From: Bacilli bacterium
GTDB taxonomy: Bacteria; Bacillota_I; Bacilli_A; RF39; UBA660
Reading direction: 5' to 3'
DNA: 58,072 bases
Assembly: GCA_017544525.1 (NCBI GenBank)
Contig: JAFYEA010000002.1
Location: 1 to 58,072 of the forward strand
The notes beneath the pieces were generated by a model. That model had not been told where the DNA came from. It searched no databases and saw only the letters and a program-made list of their open reading frames with translations. This document shows positions 24,541 through 33,884 of the stretch, piece after piece; the stretch's first letter is position 1, and every line of letters starts with the position of its first letter. A program made the position numbers and the translations under genes.

Positions 24541-26894
24541 AATATTGCATTATGTTTTTTAATAACTGATTCAATTATTTTATCAAATGATGGATTAACT
24601 TCTTCATCACTTAATGTTTTTTCATTACTTTCAAAGTATAAATTATATGCTACTGATTTCTTATTTGAATCTATTTTGTCTCCTTCATAATAATCAAATA
24701 GTTCTACTTTAGTTAAAAGTTTTCCTCCTGATGCTTTAATAGTAGAAATAATTGCTTCATTTTTAGTATCTTTTGGTAATATAAATGCAACATCTTTACT
24801 TATACCAGGGAATTTAGAAAACTCTTTAAATTTAATTCTTCCTGTTTTATTTTCAAATAAAGTTTCAAGATTAATTTCAATAACATAAACTTCATCTTTA
24901 CAAATTCTAGGATGTACTTGTCCAAATAAACCAACTACTTTACCAGATACATTTATATATGCACTTTTTGTTGGATGCATTTCTTCCGGTAATTCTTTTA
25001 CTACAAATGAGTATCTATTTTGATAACCTAAATCATCAAGTAAGTTTTCAATTAATCCTTTAACTACATAGAAATCATAATATTCTTTATTTAATCCTTC
25101 AGTATAACTTCCAGTTAATAAACATGCAAGTTTGTTTTCTTCAATATATTCACCATTAATTAAACTAAATCCTTTTGCTATTTCAAATATAGATAAATCC
25201 TTAATATTTCTCGCTTTATTATATTTATAAACATCTAATAACGATGTTAATAAACTATGTCTTAATACACTTCTTTCTTCAGTTAATGGATCTAGCACTT
25301 TAATTAAACCAAATTCATCATTAGTAAATTTAAATACATCATCCACATTAATTAATGAATATGTAATTACTTCATTAAGACCCAACCCTACCATTTCATC
25401 TCTAATTGTTCTTAATCTATTATTATGTTTTGATGGTGTGCTTTCAAATTTAGGTAATGTGCTTTCAATATTATCAACACCATATACCCTTGATACTTCT
25501 TCTATTAAATCTTCTGGAATACCAATGTCTGTTCTTCTAGTTGGTACAATTACTTTAAATGTATTTTTATTTGTGCTTACTTTAAATTGTAGTTTTTCAA
25601 ATACATTTTTTACATCTTCCATACTCAAATTATAACCAAGAACGCTATTAATCTTATCTAGTGTTATTTCTATTTCTTTATCTTCTCTAGAAAGAGTATT
25701 ATATTCTAACATTCCAGATAAAGGTTTACCATCTGCATACTTTTCTAACATATTACATGCTCTTTCAATGGCCATATAACATCTATTTACATCCAATCCT
25801 TTTTCATATCTAATACTTGCTTCACTTCTAACTAATTTCTTAGATGTTTTTCTAATACTTATAGGATCAAATATTGCGCATTCTACTACTACATTTTTAG
25901 TGTTTTCATCTATTTCAGTATCAAGTCCACCCATTACTCCAGCAAGACCTATTGGTTCTTTACCATTAGTAATTATAATATCTTCATCTGATAAAATTCT
26001 TGTTTGACCATCAAGTGTTACTAATTTTTCTCCATTAATAGCATTTCTAGATTCTATAACTTTACCTAATTTATCAGCATCATAGAAATGTAATGGTTGT
26101 CCTGTTTCTAACATTACATAATTAGAAATATCTACAACATTATTAATGCTTCTAATGTTACATGCCATTAATCTATTTTTAATGAATATTGGACTTTCTT
26201 CAATCTTAATATCGTTTACTCTTTTTACTAAAAATGTATATACATTAGGTGTATCTACTTTTAACTTTAAATAATCTTTAATATCATCTTTAATACATTT
26301 ATAAGTTAAATCAGGTAATTTAACTTTATTTCCAGTTATAATAGAACATTCATATGCTAAACCAATCATACTAAGTTCATCTGCTCTATTTGCAGTTAGT
26401 TCAAAATCGATAATTTGATCATCTAACTCTAAATACTTAATTGGATCCTCACCAATAGGCGCTTTTGAATCTAATTCGTGTATTCCATTAATATCCGCTT
26501 CAGTTAAGAATTTTTTATCAACACCTAACTCTGCTAGAGAACAACACATACCATTTGATTCATAACCAAGTATAGTACTTTTTTTAATAGTTCCACCAGG
26601 TAATTCTGCTCCATCTAAAGCAACTATTACTTTAATTCCTTTTCTCATATTAGGAGCACCACAAATAATATTTAAAACTTCACTTTTTATATCTACTTTA
26701 CATACATGCAAATGATCACTTTCAGGATGCATTTCACATTCAATAACTTTACCTATTACTAATTTAGTCCCTGTTACTAGATTACTAACACTTTCATATT
26801 CGTTACCTAACTTTAGCATACCATTAGCAAGATCCATGAAATCAATATTATTTATATTAGTATAATCATTAACAAATTTCTTACTTAATCTCAT
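24528..26894 (-). CDS. pheT: Phenylalanyl-tRNA synthetase beta subunit
   Basis: A 788-residue subunit of the (alpha-beta)2 enzyme. The N-terminal tRNA-binding OBD (about 40-155) includes HPESDHLHVCKVDI and NIICGAPNMRKGIKV. The B3/B4 editing domain lies about 210-390 (MACNIRSINNVVDISNYVMLETGQPLH-type block in shorter pieces, GLAGVMGG). B5, a catalytic-like domain, and a C-terminal anticodon-binding fold (about 695-788, FSKFPGISKDVAFI) follow. It starts three bases after pheS. Complete and ordinary. Confidence 0.97.
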   Translation of the reverse strand: MRLSKKFVNDYTNINNIDFMDLANGMLKLGNEYESVSNLVTGTKLVIGKVIECEMHPESDHLHVCKVDIKSEVLNIICGAPNMRKGIKVIVALDGAELPGGTIKKSTILGYESNGMCCSLAELGVDKKFLTEADINGIHELDSKAPIGEDPIKYLELDDQIIDFELTANRADELSMIGLAYECSIITGNKVKLPDLTYKCIKDDIKDYLKLKVDTPNVYTFLVKRVNDIKIEESPIFIKNRLMACNIRSINNVVDISNYVMLETGQPLHFYDADKLGKVIESRNAINGEKLVTLDGQTRILSDEDIIITNGKEPIGLAGVMGGLDTEIDENTKNVVVECAIFDPISIRKTSKKLVRSEASIRYEKGLDVNRCYMAIERACNMLEKYADGKPLSGMLEYNTLSREDKEIEITLDKINSVLGYNLSMEDVKNVFEKLQFKVSTNKNTFKVIVPTRRTDIGIPEDLIEEVSRVYGVDNIESTLPKFESTPSKHNNRLRTIRDEMVGLGLNEVITYSLINVDDVFKFTNDEFGLIKVLDPLTEERSVLRHSLLTSLLDVYKYNKARNIKDLSIFEIAKGFSLINGEYIEENKLACLLTGSYTEGLNKEYYDFYVVKGLIENLLDDLGYQNRYSFVVKELPEEMHPTKSAYINVSGKVVGLFGQVHPRICKDEVYVIEINLETLFENKTGRIKFKEFSKFPGISKDVAFILPKDTKNEAIISTIKASGGKLLTKVELFDYYEGDKIDSNKKSVAYNLYFESNEKTLSDEEVNPSFDKIIESVIKKHNAILRDK

Positions 26895-26897
26895 TAT

Positions 26898-27938
26898 TTA
26901 TAGCTCCTTTCTATCAAAATTTTGTAAAAATCTATAATCATTTGTAAAATAATCTCTCATATTATTAACACCATATTTTAAAGATGCTACTCTTTCAATA
27001 CCTACTCCAAATGCAAATCCTTGATATTTAGTATGATCAAATCCACAGTTTTCAAGTACATTTGGATGAACCATACCACAACCAAGTATTTCTATCCATC
27101 CTGTTCCTTTACAAATATTACATCCTTTAGAATTACATTTAAAACATGAAACATCCACTTCATAACTTGGTTCTGTAAATGGGAAGAAACTTGCTCTAAA
27201 TCTAATTTCTCTAGATTCACCAAACATTTTTTTAGCAAATAATTCAAGAGTTCCTTTTAAATCTGATAAAGAAATATTTTCACCTACTACTAATCCTTCT
27301 ACTTGACTAAATTGATGTGAGTGAGTCGCATCATCATCATCTCTTCTATATGTTTTACCAGGACATATTAATTTAAATGGTTTCTTTTCAACATTTGCTA
27401 ACATACTTCTAATTTGTACAGGACTTGTATGAGTTCTAAGTAACATTTCTTCTGTAATATAGAAACTATCTTGAGCATCTCTTGCTGGATGACCTTTAGG
27501 TAAATTTAGCATCTCAAAACAATACTTATCTGTTTCTACCTCTGGTCCATCTACGACATCATATCCCATAGAAACAAACAAATCTTCAATTTCTTCCCTA
27601 ACAATTGTTAATGGGTGTTTGCTACCTCTTTTTCTCTTTCTACTAGGAAGTGTAATATCAATTTTATCACTTTCTAACTTTTTATTTAAAGCTTCATCTT
27701 TAATACTCTTTAGTTTACTGTCTAAAGTTTCAGTTATTAAGTTTCTTACTTCATTACTCTTACTTCCAACTTCTCTTTTTTCTTCTTGTGTTAAACTGCC
27801 CATACCAGCCATTATTTCATTAAAAACACTTTTCTTACCCATATACTTTGATTTAACGTTATTTAATTGCGCTTCATCACTACATTCGTTAATACTTTCA
27901 ATAGCTTCATTTTTGATTTTCTCTAATTTTTCTATCAT
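26898..27938 (-). CDS. pheS: Phenylalanyl-tRNA synthetase alpha subunit
   Basis: A 346-residue class II synthetase subunit. An N-terminal coiled coil (residues 1-85) binds tRNA-Phe. The catalytic core shows [20 protein letters not shown], motif 2 around [21 protein letters not shown], and motif 3 in [20 protein letters not shown] 27938 is chosen because GGGAGGAAAAGT precedes it; the longer frame would run into the T-box terminator. Expression is under phenylalanine T-box control. Confidence 0.97.
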   Translation of the reverse strand: MIEKLEKIKNEAIESINECSDEAQLNNVKSKYMGKKSVFNEIMAGMGSLTQEEKREVGSKSNEVRNLITETLDSKLKSIKDEALNKKLESDKIDITLPSRKRKRGSKHPLTIVREEIEDLFVSMGYDVVDGPEVETDKYCFEMLNLPKGHPARDAQDSFYITEEMLLRTHTSPVQIRSMLANVEKKPFKLICPGKTYRRDDDDATHSHQFSQVEGLVVGENISLSDLKGTLELFAKKMFGESREIRFRASFFPFTEPSYEVDVSCFKCNSKGCNICKGTGWIEILGCGMVHPNVLENCGFDHTKYQGFAFGVGIERVASLKYGVNNMRDYFTNDYRFLQNFDRKEL

Positions 27939-27950
27939 ACTTTTCCTCCC

Positions 27951-28155
27951 AAAAATAAAAGACATAAACTAAAGGACGAGATTACCCGTGGTACCACCTT
28001 AATTCATGTCTATTACATGCTCTTTATTTTTGTTAACGCCAAATTACGTTCTTTTAACTGAAGGTGAATTCATGATTATTTATTTGTTAATATTCCACCA
28101 ATCATTAACTCTCTATTAATAAATATTTTTATCACTACTATTTCTTCACAAAGAT
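27951..28155 (-). promoter_or_regulatory. Phenylalanine-specific T-box leader of pheST
   Basis: The minus strand carries the conserved T-box sequence AAGGTGGTACCACGGG (about 28001-27986), followed by a hairpin closed by GACAT and ATGTC and a U-rich run ending at 27951. Upstream, the specifier region has GAATTCACC; its TTC (28068-28066) would be the Phe codon. AGAGAG and GGTGG further upstream fit Stem I. Uncharged tRNA-Phe should stabilise the antiterminator and allow pheS-pheT transcription. The motif is seen directly; the exact Stem I fold was not computed. Confidence 0.92.
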
Positions 28156-28161
28156 ATTAAC

Positions 28162-28190
28162 ATTTTAGCACTAAAATCCTTAAATATCAA
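28162..28190 (-). promoter_or_regulatory. SigA promoter of the pheST T-box transcript
   Basis: TTGATA (28190-28185) and TAAAAT (28167-28162) are exactly 17 bases apart on the minus strand, placing the start just before the T-box Stem I. Confidence 0.78.
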
Positions 28191-28199
28191 TAATTTTCT

Positions 28200-29045
28200 T
28201 TATTTTGATAAATTCTTATAAGTAGGACATATAAATCCTGCTCCACTTAGATTGGCATCATTGATTTCATATTTGTCACCAGTGTTCTTAATTGATACCA
28301 CATTACTTCCGATCGTTAACTCTTTCTCTAATAATCTTCCATCAAAGTCTTCTGAATTTATACATTCTAATATTTCTATATTATTATCGTTGATTTTATA
28401 TGTTGTATAAAGTTTATCAAAATTATTGCATAGTGTTTCTCCAGTATCTATATACTTAAAATCTTCGCAATTGTTTGAACCAATAATGTATTTTTTAGAA
28501 TTTGGTCCTTTTACATTATAAAATATACTTGAGATTTCATGTAAATAATTAAATAATAATTTACCATTTTCATTAATAATAAAAACATTTTCATTAGTTG
28601 TTCCATAATCACTATATGTTATTAATTTCATTATTAAATAGTCTTTATTATCATTACCTTTAACTGTTTTAACGATATCTTCTATTTCTATCTCATCAGG
28701 AATTTCATCTAATTCACTTTCTAATTTTATTCCTTCAATTTCTTTATCATTAAATAATACTTTATATTTTAAATAGTCTAAAGTATATTCTTCTTTAGTT
28801 TCTTTATCAGTCTCTTTTACTGTTTCTACATATGCAGTTAATTTAATATTATAACTATTACCATTTAAATCAATTTTTTCTTCTTTTTCACACTTAATAA
28901 CAACTTTATTTTCACTCTTATCTTCAACTTTCTTTTCAGGTATTACATCATTATTAATGAATTTTACACATAACCATGTAATAAAAAATATTCCTACTAT
29001 TGCTGATGTTATTATTATAATGTTTCTTTTCATTCCTTCTTCCAT
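28200..29045 (-). CDS. Membrane-anchored extracytoplasmic protein of unknown function
   Basis: A 281-residue protein. A single N-terminal hydrophobic helix (residues about 8-29, IIIITSAIVGIFFITWLCV) acts as uncleaved anchor or signal. The rest is a Lys/Glu-rich, mostly beta domain with several cysteines (for example SNNCEDFKY, ETLCNNF, FICPTYKN). AAGGAG six bases before the first ATG fixes the start. It follows the SUFU-domain gene by 10 bases. I do not recognise the family. The pheST promoter begins just after its stop, with no terminator between. Confidence 0.65.
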   Translation of the reverse strand: MEEGMKRNIIIITSAIVGIFFITWLCVKFINNDVIPEKKVEDKSENKVVIKCEKEEKIDLNGNSYNIKLTAYVETVKETDKETKEEYTLDYLKYKVLFNDKEIEGIKLESELDEIPDEIEIEDIVKTVKGNDNKDYLIMKLITYSDYGTTNENVFIINENGKLLFNYLHEISSIFYNVKGPNSKKYIIGSNNCEDFKYIDTGETLCNNFDKLYTTYKINDNNIEILECINSEDFDGRLLEKELTIGSNVVSIKNTGDKYEINDANLSGAGFICPTYKNLSK

Positions 29046-29055
29046 AAATTTCTCC

Positions 29056-29661
29056 TTAAGCTCTACTATAATCAGTTATATCTGAATAATTATCTAAAAT
29101 ACTATTTATTATGTTTTCTTTTGGTTCTTCCTTATTAATTATTCTTTGTAATTCTTCTTGAGTAACACCAATTAATTCTAAGAATTGTAATTTTCCATTA
29201 ATACTATTTATAGTTTTAGCATCTTTATCCTCAACTGTTATAAAACCTGTTATTTTTGATTTTCTATTTAAATCCATCCCTTTTGTTTGAGGAGAATATA
29301 TATAGTCCATTGGTTTAAATAAGTTTCTTGTATTAAAAACATATCTAGCTAACTTTTGTAAGATAACAACAGTATTAGATATTTCATCTTCATTCATATC
29401 TTTTGTTTTCTTTAATTTAAATGTTAATTCAAATCCAAAACCACTTAAATCAGTTGTATTTTCTCTTTCATATATTTCTGAAAATCCATAAGTTACAAAG
29501 TGATAATAATCACCTGCATCATAAACACTGACACCATCTAGTGGATCAGACCCCCCAACTGAATATTTTATTATTGGAGAATAATGTTTTGGTTCAATAC
29601 TTGGATATAGTTTTTTGAATACATCTGTTATATCATCCCATCCTAATCTAATATCATTCAT
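29056..29661 (-). CDS. Suppressor-of-fused (SUFU) domain protein
   Basis: A 201-residue protein whose first 180 residues match the bacterial SUFU domain: YDAGDYYHFVTYGFSEIYE, GFGFELTFKLKK, then a helix with LQKLARYVFNTRN and LELIGVTQEELQ. Bacterial SUFU proteins often act as immunity proteins for polymorphic toxins or have unknown roles. No toxin or secretion gene is adjacent; neighbours are proS and a membrane-anchored protein. The family call is fairly secure and the role is open. Confidence 0.82.
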   Translation of the reverse strand: MNDIRLGWDDITDVFKKLYPSIEPKHYSPIIKYSVGGSDPLDGVSVYDAGDYYHFVTYGFSEIYERENTTDLSGFGFELTFKLKKTKDMNEDEISNTVVILQKLARYVFNTRNLFKPMDYIYSPQTKGMDLNRKSKITGFITVEDKDAKTINSINGKLQFLELIGVTQEELQRIINKEEPKENIINSILDNYSDITDYSRA

Positions 29662-29673
29662 AATAGTTTCCTC

Positions 29674-31371
29674 CTATTTACTTTTTAGTATTCTCTTAAT
29701 ACAATCTATTACATCTACAATATTTAAATCAATTATCTTTTCTTCACTTCTTAACTTGATTTCAACTATATTGTATTCTATTTTTTTACCTATTGTAATT
29801 CTAATTGGTATTCCAATTAAATCTATATCATTGAATTTAACACCTATTGATTCTTTCCTATCATCTATTAATGTATCTATTCCAATGCTATTTAATTTAT
29901 CATATAGATTATTAGCATATTTTAATGATTCATGATCATTAGTATTTGTTACTACTATTGCAACTTTATATGGAGCAACTTCCATTGGCCATATAATTCC
30001 TCTATCATCATGATTTTTCTCAACAATAGCGCTAATACATCTATCTAATCCCATTTGATAAGAACCCATATATACTCTACATTCATTATTAACTTCATCT
30101 GTATACTTTAAATTATATAATTCACTATAATTAGTACCTAATTTATATATTTGTCCTACTTCTATACCTTTTATTATCTTACATTTATTTTTACATTTAG
30201 GACATAAACTATTATTATCAAACAACTTTAAATCAGCATATCTATTTATCTTAAAATCTCTTCCATAATTAACATTTATATAATGATAATTATTCTTATT
30301 AGCACCACATACAAAATTTTTCATACCCTTAACTTCATTATCAGCTATTATTTCCATAGTTGAATTAATAGGTCCAACATATCCAACTGACGTTCCTATT
30401 TTTTCTAATTCATATACTGAAGGTATTTCAATATTATTAGTTTTAAAAAATATTTTTAATTTTTTAATATTTAATTCACTTTCACCTTTTAATAAAATCA
30501 TTTTATATTGACCATTTATCTTACATATAATTGATTTTAATACCTTACTAGGGAAAACATTTAAATATTCACTTACTTCTTTTATTGTCTTTGCATTAGG
30601 TGTTTTTATTAATTCTTTTTTCTTTTCATCCACTTCTTTTTCTGTATTAATTGTTTTAGAAGAAGCATCTTCTAAATTACAAGCATATGTACAATTAGTA
30701 CATTTAACAACTTCATTATCTCCAAATTCTGATATAACTTGAAATTCTTCACTAGAAATACCATTTTTTTCAAAAGCATTACTTTCAACAACAAGTGTAT
30801 CAATATTTAATTTATTAAATATATTTTTAAAAGTTAAAAACATTTTGTCGTAACTAACATCTAATCCACCTTCATCAGAATCAAAACTATAGCTCTCAGC
30901 CATATAAAATTCTTTTTTACGAACTAGACCATACTCCGGATGTTTTTCATCTCTATATTTATTATTTATTTGATATAACGTAAAGTGTAAATCTTTATAA
31001 CTCTTTATTTTATATGATGCTAAGTATGCAAATAACTCTTCTGAGGAAGGACATAAATTAAATGTATTATTATTTCTATCAACCAAGGAATACATTTCTC
31101 CGTCAAATAATTCGCTTCGATTACTATCTTCAAAAACGTTAGATGAAACAAAAGTAGGAACAATCACTTCTTCACAATGATTTTTTTTCATTTCAGATCT
31201 AATAATCTTTTTTATATTTTCAAGCACTTTAAGACCAATAGGCATATACGAATATATGCCCTTACTATTTTTTAATATCATTCCACTTTTAATTAACAAT
31301 TTAGATGCTATTGTTTCTTCATCTTTAGGGAATTCTCTTCTAGTAACAAAAAAACTATTACTTAATTTCAT
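29674..31371 (-). CDS. proS: Prolyl-tRNA synthetase (bacterial type)
   Basis: A 565-residue class II synthetase. Motif 2 lies in NKYRDEHPEYGLVRKKEF, and motif 3 in YQMGLDRCISAIVE. The YbaK-like editing insertion occupies about 230-380 (NVFPSKVLKSIICKING and YVGPINSTMEI). The C-terminal anticodon-binding domain starts near 465 (APYKVAIVVTN). Two CxxC pairs occur, CTNC and CPKC, the first at the edge of the insert; these may bind zinc. It lies two bases after a prepilin gene, so both share a transcript, an unusual pairing. Confidence 0.95.
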   Translation of the reverse strand: MKLSNSFFVTRREFPKDEETIASKLLIKSGMILKNSKGIYSYMPIGLKVLENIKKIIRSEMKKNHCEEVIVPTFVSSNVFEDSNRSELFDGEMYSLVDRNNNTFNLCPSSEELFAYLASYKIKSYKDLHFTLYQINNKYRDEKHPEYGLVRKKEFYMAESYSFDSDEGGLDVSYDKMFLTFKNIFNKLNIDTLVVESNAFEKNGISSEEFQVISEFGDNEVVKCTNCTYACNLEDASSKTINTEKEVDEKKKELIKTPNAKTIKEVSEYLNVFPSKVLKSIICKINGQYKMILLKGESELNIKKLKIFFKTNNIEIPSVYELEKIGTSVGYVGPINSTMEIIADNEVKGMKNFVCGANKNNYHYINVNYGRDFKINRYADLKLFDNNSLCPKCKNKCKIIKGIEVGQIYKLGTNYSELYNLKYTDEVNNECRVYMGSYQMGLDRCISAIVEKNHDDRGIIWPMEVAPYKVAIVVTNTNDHESLKYANNLYDKLNSIGIDTLIDDRKESIGVKFNDIDLIGIPIRITIGKKIEYNIVEIKLRSEEKIIDLNIVDVIDCIKRILKSK

Positions 31372-31373
31372 TA

Positions 31374-31847
31374 TTAGTCCTCCAATAAAAAGGCTATTAT
31401 TTCTCTATCCATAGCATCATTTGTTGTATATCTAAAGCAAACTAACATATTGTTCATACTTTTTCCCGTTCTTGGATCAATTATTTGGTTTTCTTTTTCT
31501 TGATTATCACTATGTGCATAACTATTAGTTGATGCTAAATAACCGGAACTAAGTAAATAATTAACGCTTATAGTTGCACAACATCTATACTCTCTTTTAT
31601 AATCGTCAGTTATCATATTCTCAGGATATAATACTTCATCAGAATCAATGTGCTGAGGTATTAAATTAATGTGATCTGAAGCATAATCTTTAGCAGCATT
31701 TTCAATTTGAGATACTCTTGTTTGATAAGTACTATCTAATACGTTTTTTCTTACTGATATTACAGCAGGAGTTATCATAATTCCTAATATTGCTATAATA
31801 GCTATTACTGCTAATAATTCTACTAAAGTTAATCCATTCTTTTTCAT
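31374..31847 (-). CDS. Type IV pilin-like protein
   Basis: A 157-residue prepilin. The leader MKKNG precedes LTLVE, with Glu at mature position 5, then AVIAIIAILGIMITPAVI as the hydrophobic helix. The helical spine continues to about 55. The small head has a CC pair near residues 88-89 and one Cys near the end. It is divergent from the PilB-like ATPase gene, sharing a 123-base intergenic region with promoters in both directions, which strongly suggests a common system. Confidence 0.83.
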   Translation of the reverse strand: MKKNGLTLVELLAVIAIIAILGIMITPAVISVRKNVLDSTYQTRVSQIENAAKDYASDHINLIPQHIDSDEVLYPENMITDDYKREYRCCATISVNYLLSSGYLASTNSYAHSDNQEKENQIIDPRTGKSMNNMLVCFRYTTNDAMDREIIAFLLED

Positions 31848-31875
31848 ATGTTTTCCCTCTTACTCTACTATATAA

Positions 31876-31905
31876 AGTATAACATATAATTTTAGATAAT
31901 AACAA
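31876..31905 (-). promoter_or_regulatory. Promoter of the prepilin-proS operon
   Basis: TTGTTA (31905-31900) and TATACT (31881-31876) are 18 bases apart on the minus strand. Confidence 0.5.
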
Positions 31906-31915
31906 CATTTTTATC

Positions 31916-31944
31916 TTGAATTAACACTTAATATATTATATAAT
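31916..31944 (+). promoter_or_regulatory. SigA promoter of the PilB-like ATPase gene
   Basis: TTGAAT and a perfect TATAAT are exactly 17 bases apart, 26 bases before the ATG. The gene's GGAAGAGGG ribosome site follows. Confidence 0.75.
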
Positions 31945-31970
31945 TAAATAGAATAGGAAGAGGGTTAAGA

Positions 31971-33833
31971 ATGAAGGAATTTGATTTTGAAAAAGTCCCT
32001 ATCGTTGAAATTGCAAATGAAATTTTGCTTGATGGCGTAAAAAAAGGCGCTAGTGATATTCACTTTGACCCAAGCAAAGATTCTTTAAATATAAGAATGC
32101 GTGTTGATGGAACATTATATGATTATGCTAAAGTTCCAGCAGATTTCAAAAGAAATATGATTTCACGTATTAAAATGATTGCAAGTATGAACATTATGGA
32201 AACAAGGCTTCCTCAAGATGGTGCTATTAAGAGCAAAATTGGGGATAAGGTATTAGACCTTCGTGTTTCTTCTTTGCCATGCTATACAGGTGAAAAAGTC
32301 GTTCTTCGTATCTTAGACTATTCAAAAAGTTTACAAGGTTTAGAAACTTTAGGTTTCTCAGAACATAACTTACAAAAAATATTTAAAATGATAGATATAC
32401 CAAATGGTATTGTACTTGTTACAGGTGCTACTGGTTCTGGTAAATCAACAACTGTGTATTCCATTTTACAAAAATTAAATACACGTGAAGTTAATATTAT
32501 TACTGTTGAAGATCCGGTAGAAATGGAAGTTGAAGGACTTAACCAAGTACAAGCACAACAAGAAATTGGTTTAGACTTTGCAGCCGTTTTAAGAAGTATC
32601 TTACGTCAAGACCCCGATATTATAATGATTGGAGAAATTCGTGATGGCGAGACTGCTAGTATCGCTGTTAGAGCTTCTATTACTGGTCATAAAGTTTTAT
32701 CAACAATCCACACAAATAGTGCTTTAAATACAATTGAAAGACTTACTGATATGGGAGTTGAAAGATATTTGATTGGTACCTCATTAAATGGTGTTATATC
32801 TCAAAAACTTGCTAGAAAGTTATGCCCACATTGTAGAATAACAAGAGAAACAAACGATTATGAAAAAAGTCTATTTCAAAAAGTACTACATCAAAAAATA
32901 GATAAAATATATGATATTAATCCAGAGGGATGTGATCAATGCTTCAAAGGATTCAAAGGTAGAATTTGTATTGCAGAAGTATTAGTTATAACAGATGAAG
33001 TTAGAACAGCAATTACTAATGCAGAACCAAAAGATGTTATGAGAAAACTTGTTTACATTGATGCTCATACACATACCCTATTAGAAGATGGTTTAGAAAA
33101 AGTTAAAAATGGTGAAACTAATTTTGAAGAAATACTAAAACTTGTTGATTTAGAAAATGATTTAGCAATTCACAATGCATTCTATGATGAAGTAGAAGAA
33201 GAACTTAAAAAGAAAAGAGAAAATGGTGAATTAGATGAAAATAATGAACCTATAAATAAACAACCAGAGGTTGTGGAAGAAGTTGTTACTGCTGTTCCAG
33301 TTGAACAACAATCAGTTCAAAGTGAACAACCAATTGTCCCTCAAGAACAACCTATACCAATTCAAAATGAACAACCAATTGTTCCTCAAGAACAACCTAT
33401 ACCAATTCAAAATGAGCAACCTATGGGTGCTCCTAGCGTTGAACAATTAGTGATTCAAGAACAATTAAATAATCAGGTGGTTGAACCAGTAGAACAAACT
33501 GTACAAGATGTTAATCAAGTTGCTCCAACTCCTGTAGTTGAGCAACCTACTCCACAACAGGTTCCATTGGAAGAAATAATACCTCCTGCAGAACAATCTG
33601 CTGTTCAAGAAGAATTACCTATTATTCCATCACAACCTGAACAGCCAGGAAATACTGCTCCAGTATTAGATGCTACACCACAAGTGATTAATGCTATTAC
33701 ACAAGAGCAACCACAAACGGTATCAGTAGTGACTCCTGAAGATGTTAACTTACCATTTGAAGAACCAGTTCGAACAGATGAACATTTAGTTAATTTAGAA
33801 CAAACTAATGACCCTGAAATTGTAAATATGTAA
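31971..33833 (+). CDS. PilB/GspE-type secretion ATPase with long Pro/Gln-rich tail
   Basis: A 620-residue protein. Residues 1-400 are the hexameric motor that drives type IV pilus or type II secretion assembly: Walker A GATGSGKS (152-159), Asp box TVEDPVE (178-184), Walker B DPDIIMIGEIRDGE (214-227), and His box near 240-248. A zinc-binding set (Cys285, Cys288, Cys321, Cys324) is complete. The N-terminal N1/MshEN domain of full-length PilB is missing, so it starts directly with N2. Residues about 425-620 are low-complexity, rich in Gln, Pro, Val and Glu, with two tandem 15-residue repeats. No platform protein, PilM-like protein or prepilin peptidase is adjacent. Confidence 0.9.
   Translation: MKEFDFEKVPIVEIANEILLDGVKKGASDIHFDPSKDSLNIRMRVDGTLYDYAKVPADFKRNMISRIKMIASMNIMETRLPQDGAIKSKIGDKVLDLRVSSLPCYTGEKVVLRILDYSKSLQGLETLGFSEHNLQKIFKMIDIPNGIVLVTGATGSGKSTTVYSILQKLNTREVNIITVEDPVEMEVEGLNQVQAQQEIGLDFAAVLRSILRQDPDIIMIGEIRDGETASIAVRASITGHKVLSTIHTNSALNTIERLTDMGVERYLIGTSLNGVISQKLARKLCPHCRITRETNDYEKSLFQKVLHQKIDKIYDINPEGCDQCFKGFKGRICIAEVLVITDEVRTAITNAEPKDVMRKLVYIDAHTHTLLEDGLEKVKNGETNFEEILKLVDLENDLAIHNAFYDEVEEELKKKRENGELDENNEPINKQPEVVEEVVTAVPVEQQSVQSEQPIVPQEQPIPIQNEQPIVPQEQPIPIQNEQPMGAPSVEQLVIQEQLNNQVVEPVEQTVQDVNQVAPTPVVEQPTPQQVPLEEIIPPAEQSAVQEELPIIPSQPEQPGNTAPVLDATPQVINAITQEQPQTVSVVTPEDVNLPFEEPVRTDEHLVNLEQTNDPEIVNM
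33324..33413 (+). repeat. Two tandem 45-bp units in the ATPase tail
   Basis: Units 33324-33368 and 33369-33413 differ by a single base (GTCCCT versus GTTCCT) and encode EQPIVPQEQPIPIQN twice. A partial third unit follows. The near-identity points to recent duplication. Confidence 0.9.
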
Positions 33834-33858
33834 AAAGAAACTCATGTTTCTTTTTTTT
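33832..33858 (+). terminator. Terminator of the PilB-like gene
   Basis: AAAGAAAC and GTTTCTTT pair around four bases just after the stop, within a T8 tract. Confidence 0.85.
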
Positions 33859-33884
33859 ATGAATAAATATTATTGGTGATATAA

